Assembly (NCBI RefSeq): GCF_030532325.1
Contig: NZ_JAUNLS010000006.1
Coordinates: 57,405-121,404 of the forward strand
Length of the DNA: 64,000 nt
Direction: 5' to 3'
Origin: Corynebacterium sp.
GTDB lineage: Bacteria > Actinomycetota > Actinomycetes > Mycobacteriales > Mycobacteriaceae
Part shown: piece after piece, positions 62,728 to 64,000 of the stretch
How the letters are laid out: every line of letters starts with the position of its first letter
How positions within the stretch are numbered: the first letter of the stretch is position 1
Position numbers and translations under genes: made by a program
Notes under the pieces: model-generated
Databases searched by the model: none
Told to the model about the DNA's origin: nothing
Seen by the model: only the letters and a program-made list of their open reading frames with translations

Positions 62728-63882
62728 GTGCAACGCTACCCACTGGCCACCCAGCATATGGGAGTCGAATACGTCACGGTGTTGGACCACGTGGTGCTTT
62801 CCACTCTGCTGCGGCTGCCGGGGCTGCGCGAGGAGCCGCTGAGCTTCGACGTCACTGTAGAGCCGCACGGCGAGGGCTGGCGGCTGCGCAGCGACTGGGG
62901 GTTCATTGGCTATCTCGACGCCGAGGAGTCCGCCGAGTTTCCGGAGCTGGCCCGCCTGCGCGGCTCCGGCGTGCAGCCGGTGACGTTGGCCACCGTGGAG
63001 ATGCTTCCCGAAGGCTCCCTCGACGTCGCCGTCCTTCTTGGTCTCGGCCCATGGATGGTGGCACACAATGACATGCCGGAGGAAAGCGTCCTGCTTCGTG
63101 GCGGGGTCGGTGCGCCGGTTGATCTCGCCAGCGGCGAGCTCACCCAGGCCCAGGTAGAGGCGATGGGCACCGAACAGCTTTTTGTCAGCCTGCATCTTCT
63201 CGACGACGCCATCATCGCCACCGCCGACCTCGCCCTCGGGCAGGTGCGGGTGCCTGAGGGCATCGCCCCGCAGCTTTCCGCCCTGCTGTCCCAGGCCGCG
63301 TCCCGTGGGGCGAGCGTCGTCGCGCGCGCCTATGCGGCGGACGGCCGGGTGGCGGTAGACCTGCCAACGTTTGAGGATCCCGCAGTCTTCACCGAGCCCG
63401 TTCCGCGCCTGAGCGTGCCGGCCCCCGCCCCGGCGATCCCGCCCGTCGAGGTGCCCTCCGAGACCTGGGAGACGGGACTTGCCGGCGACGTCGTGGCCGC
63501 CCCCGCCCCGAGTGGTACGCGCAGCATCGCCTCCCCCGCCGCGCGCTTCGTGGACTACCCTGCACCCACCGGCTCCGCACCCACCGGCTCCGCTCCCGCA
63601 ACTGCCACATCCAGCGTCCCGGCGCCTTCACACATGGCGGACTCCCCGGCGCCCGCCGAGACCCAGGCCGTCACCAGCTCTGCGCCCGCTGAGTCTGAAG
63701 CAGGAGCCTCCTCGACGAGCGAGCTAGCACGCCTCGTGGTTCCCAGCCAGGAACAACTCACATGGCGCCAGCTCCCCACGGCACAGGCACCGGGCAGCTT
63801 CTCCTCGGAGTCCGCGCGGGTCCGCGCTCGCCGCAGCGAACGCGACGCCGCCCGCCGGCGCGGCGGTCACCACCGCAAGTAG
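62728..63882 (+). CDS. Hypothetical protein with Pro/Ala-rich C-terminus
   Basis: 384 aa (GTG start with GGGAGG seven bases upstream). The N-terminal 210 residues form a globular part without recognised domain; residues about 225-330 are low-complexity, including the repeats PTGSAPTGSAP, before a basic tail (VRARRSERDAARRRG). It resembles DNA- or membrane-associated actinobacterial proteins only in composition. Follows the DUF808 gene by 19 bases. Confidence 0.65.
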   Translation: MQRYPLATQHMGVEYVTVLDHVVLSTLLRLPGLREEPLSFDVTVEPHGEGWRLRSDWGFIGYLDAEESAEFPELARLRGSGVQPVTLATVEMLPEGSLDVAVLLGLGPWMVAHNDMPEESVLLRGGVGAPVDLASGELTQAQVEAMGTEQLFVSLHLLDDAIIATADLALGQVRVPEGIAPQLSALLSQAASRGASVVARAYAADGRVAVDLPTFEDPAVFTEPVPRLSVPAPAPAIPPVEVPSETWETGLAGDVVAAPAPSGTRSIASPAARFVDYPAPTGSAPTGSAPATATSSVPAPSHMADSPAPAETQAVTSSAPAESEAGASSTSELARLVVPSQEQLTWRQLPTAQAPGSFSSESARVRARRSERDAARRRGGHHRK

Positions 63883-63927
63883 GCGCCGCACTGCGTGACT
63901 TCTTGGGCAGCTCTGCCTCCGATCGGC

Positions 63928-63984
63928 CGTGCCCATTTCCTACCTGGGCACGACGTCTAGGGGAACCGGGTCTCCGGTTCCCCT
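63928..63984 (+). terminator. Tandem hairpins closing the DUF402/DUF808 operon
   Basis: Two successive perfect stems: CGTGCCCA / TGGGCACG (63928-63952) and AGGGGAACCGG / CCGGTTCCCCT (63959-63984). No T-run follows, so termination may be factor-assisted. Confidence 0.7.
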
Positions 63985-64000
63985 GCTGGGTGCGTGGTGG

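Overview
The window looks like the chromosome of a high-G+C Corynebacterium. The fused E2-E1 2-oxoglutarate dehydrogenase (OdhA), the sigE/cseE/tatB/mrp block, mycothiol deacetylase (MshB), LpqW, GpgS and the single-domain GlgA/GlgC pair are all typical of Corynebacteriales. From about 30 kb to the end, gene order resembles the Mycobacterium tuberculosis segment Rv1165-Rv1249 (from memory). No rRNA or tRNA gene, complete insertion sequence, prophage or CRISPR array was seen.

Region 1 (1-12.1 kb) is a histidine-utilisation (hut) locus: partial hutU, hutH, an IclR regulator (hutR), an APC permease (hutT-like) and hutG. A 20-bp dyad upstream of hutU resembles the HutR operator I recall from C. 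resistens. The locus is split by a visibly A+T-richer block (about 4.06-8.1 kb) encoding an acyl-CoA dehydrogenase, a CaiB/BaiF CoA-transferase and a YjiH-family membrane transporter. This looks like an acquired module for taking up, activating and oxidising a carboxylate of unknown identity. A second, native-composition YjiH paralogue lies beside it.

Region 2 (12.1-16.5 kb) holds a translationally overlapping NUDIX hydrolase and a 1040-aa phospholipase-D-like nuclease / SF2 helicase / DUF3427 protein, the best candidate for an under-described (possibly defence or nucleic-acid quality-control) system. A long imperfect hairpin follows it.

Region 3 (16.5-22.1 kb) is a probable 2-hydroxy-acid module: a GlcD/GlcF-type FAD-FeS dehydrogenase, a divergent FadR-type GntR regulator, and a TRAP-like permease pair without a binding protein. 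Matching palindromes (GTAACATGTTAC and GTAGCATGTTAC) in front of the dehydrogenase/regulator and of the permease suggest one regulon.

Region 4 (22.2-30 kb) is mixed: mntH with a palindromic operator candidate, an MFS exporter, two unknown proteins including an extremely acidic one, a carboxylesterase and a small membrane protein upstream of odhA.

Region 5 (30-46.2 kb) is core metabolism and envelope stress: odhA, an LpqZ-like lipoprotein, mrp, tatB, anti-sigma cseE, sigE, an O-methyltransferase, the divergent glgC/glgA pair, a GH32-like protein that appears to lack catalytic residues, an RlmA-like methyltransferase, DUF3117, a DivIVA-like protein, gpgS and folP2.

Region 6 (46.2-60.3 kb) combines lysine/diaminopimelate genes (dapE, dapD, dapC) with two paralogous APC permeases, an HTH/membrane-protein pair, an RluA pseudouridine synthase, ferredoxin fdxA, mshB, lpqW and typA. 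Region 7 (60.5-63.9 kb) is a set of poorly characterised genes on the plus strand: a secreted protein, DUF402, DUF808 and a Pro/Ala-tailed protein, closed by tandem hairpins.

Several genes (mrp, the O-methyltransferase, glgA, dapE, an APC permease, a small unknown) have a -10-like hexamer 7-10 bases before the start codon, the arrangement expected for leaderless mRNAs, which are common in this genus.
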